A stretch of 43,834 nucleotides of DNA, from the IMG/VR virus record IMGVR_UViG_3300046507_000907, positions 1 through 43,834 of that record; one strand, written 5' to 3'. This stretch comes from a virus. Positions 43,403 through 43,834 of the stretch are shown piece by piece (position 1 is the stretch's first letter; every line of letters begins with the position of its first letter). The translations under genes were made by a program, and so were the position numbers. The notes beneath the pieces are model-generated. The model saw only the letters and a program-made list of their open reading frames with translations, searched no databases and was not told where the DNA came from.

Positions 43403-43569
43403 ATATATAATTATATGGGTATATAAGATATATATAATATATATAAATAATAATATAAAAGATATATATAAAAGATTTGTATTAAAACAAATCTTAAAAG
43501 ATAAGTACATAAAGATATTTAAGAAAAGAGCATTAAAAGTGGACACCTTCTACCAAAAATAGTTTGTCC
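43403..43569. other. AT-rich leader with hairpin, no gene
   Basis: This is about 165 bases of almost pure A and T, with tandem TATATA runs. A 9-bp hairpin AAGATTTGT/ACAAATCTT with loop ATTAAA lies at 43472-43495; on the minus strand it is followed by TTTTATATAT, so it could weakly stop leftward transcripts. No ATG frame with a ribosome site is present on the plus strand. It could be an easily melted origin element, a leader RNA, or simply spacer DNA. Confidence 0.5.
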
Positions 43570-43598
43570 TTGACAATTTATTGCTAATGGGTTATAAT
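43570..43598 (+). promoter_or_regulatory. Consensus sigma-A promoter 2
   Basis: TTGACA (43570-43575) and TATAAT (43593-43598) with a perfect 17-base spacer. It shares CCTTGACAA with promoter 1 and lies just upstream of the small gene at 43631. The two promoters in a row suggest strong early, host-polymerase transcription to the right. Confidence 0.9.
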
Positions 43599-43630
43599 AT
43601 AACTAGAATATAAAACTAGGGGTGAGAAAG

Positions 43631-43834
43631 GTGAATGAGAATCTTAGTATTGAGTTGCTTGACATTGCAAAATATGACTCCGTTGTACGGCTATATCTTG
43701 AGCTATACTTCACAGGTCAGAAGACATTAGCAGAAGCACTTACTGCAATAATCGTTGCAAAACATAATACAATCAACAACCTCACAGCCGAAATAGTTTT
43801 TCTTGCCAATGCAAAAGGAAGTGACCGTTGTTAG
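43631..43834 (+). CDS. Small protein of unknown function
   Basis: The product has 67 residues. GTG 43631 is chosen because AGGGG (43618-43622) lies 8 bases before it; an in-frame GTG at 43622 overlaps that site and an out-of-frame ATG at 43635 gives only a short frame. The product (ENLSIELLDIAKYDSVVRLY, LELYFTGQKTLAEALTAIIV) is helical with a basic end, has no signal peptide, and no family is recognised. The stop is the last three bases of the window. As the first gene of a rightward early unit it may be a regulator or host-takeover protein, which is a guess. Confidence 0.65.
   Translation: MNENLSIELLDIAKYDSVVRLYLELYFTGQKTLAEALTAIIVAKHNTINNLTAEIVFLANAKGSDRC

Noticed and set aside
43289-43546. 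Minus-strand 85-codon frame across the same tract
   Set aside because: It runs through the direct repeats and poly-TA, with no ribosome site, so it is probably chance.
43362-43562. Plus-strand 66-codon frame in the AT-rich tract
   Set aside because: It contains a perfect promoter inside its coding stretch, has no ribosome site, and its hydrophobic look comes from TATA-rich DNA.
1-43834. tRNA genes
   Set aside because: I saw no cloverleaf with a CCA-type end in the few gaps long enough to hold one; a dedicated tRNA search could still find something missed.

Overview
The window is the structural half of a tailed, long-tailed siphovirus genome (phage or prophage). The likely host is a low-GC Gram-positive bacterium of the Bacillota. 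Nearly every gene has a strong AGGAGG-type ribosome binding site, consensus sigma-A promoters (TTGACA/TATAAT) are present, GTG and TTG starts are common, and the tape measure carries a peptidoglycan-cutting domain. I cannot name host or phage species; Bacillales is a guess. No sheath or baseplate-wedge genes are visible, which argues against a contractile tail.

Layout. The genes from 41203 down to 1 all lie on the minus strand and form one late block in classical order: small and large terminase (41203-38896), portal fused to a MuF-like domain (38831-36570), maturation protease fused to a scaffold-like coiled coil (36555-34825), a decoration-like protein, the major capsid protein (34331-33426), an unknown protein, four head-tail connector and neck proteins (32671-30330), the major tail tube protein (30310-28784), two small unknowns, the tail assembly chaperone with its shifted-frame extension (27959-26884), a 2880-residue tape measure (26811-18169), two sister tail-tip proteins with propeller-like middles, a baseplate hub or Tal-like protein, a 2463-residue mosaic fibre, and four further fibre or adhesin genes. 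The last of these runs off the left edge.

To the right is a switch-like region. A plus-strand XerC/D-type tyrosine recombinase has a good promoter overlapped by an inverted repeat (41259-41297). Converging on it and overlapping its 3' end is a minus-strand sigma-like factor, preceded by a free-standing HNH endonuclease. Upstream of the HNH gene is an iteron-like array (43251-43338), an AT-rich leader and two perfect sigma-A promoters firing rightward toward a small unknown gene at the right edge. Lysis, replication and repressor genes are not in the window.

Four intrinsic terminators lie inside the late block, at 33378, 32697, 27995 and 26834, with no room for new promoters behind them. A fifth follows the 4462-7146 fibre gene, and a long U-tract-free stem follows the tail tube gene. 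I infer that these set protein ratios by partial termination. The most unusual points are the chaperone frame junction without a slippery heptamer, the propeller-containing tail-tip pair, the PA14, propeller and discoidin mosaic fibre, the two head-gene fusions, and the switch region with its repeat array.
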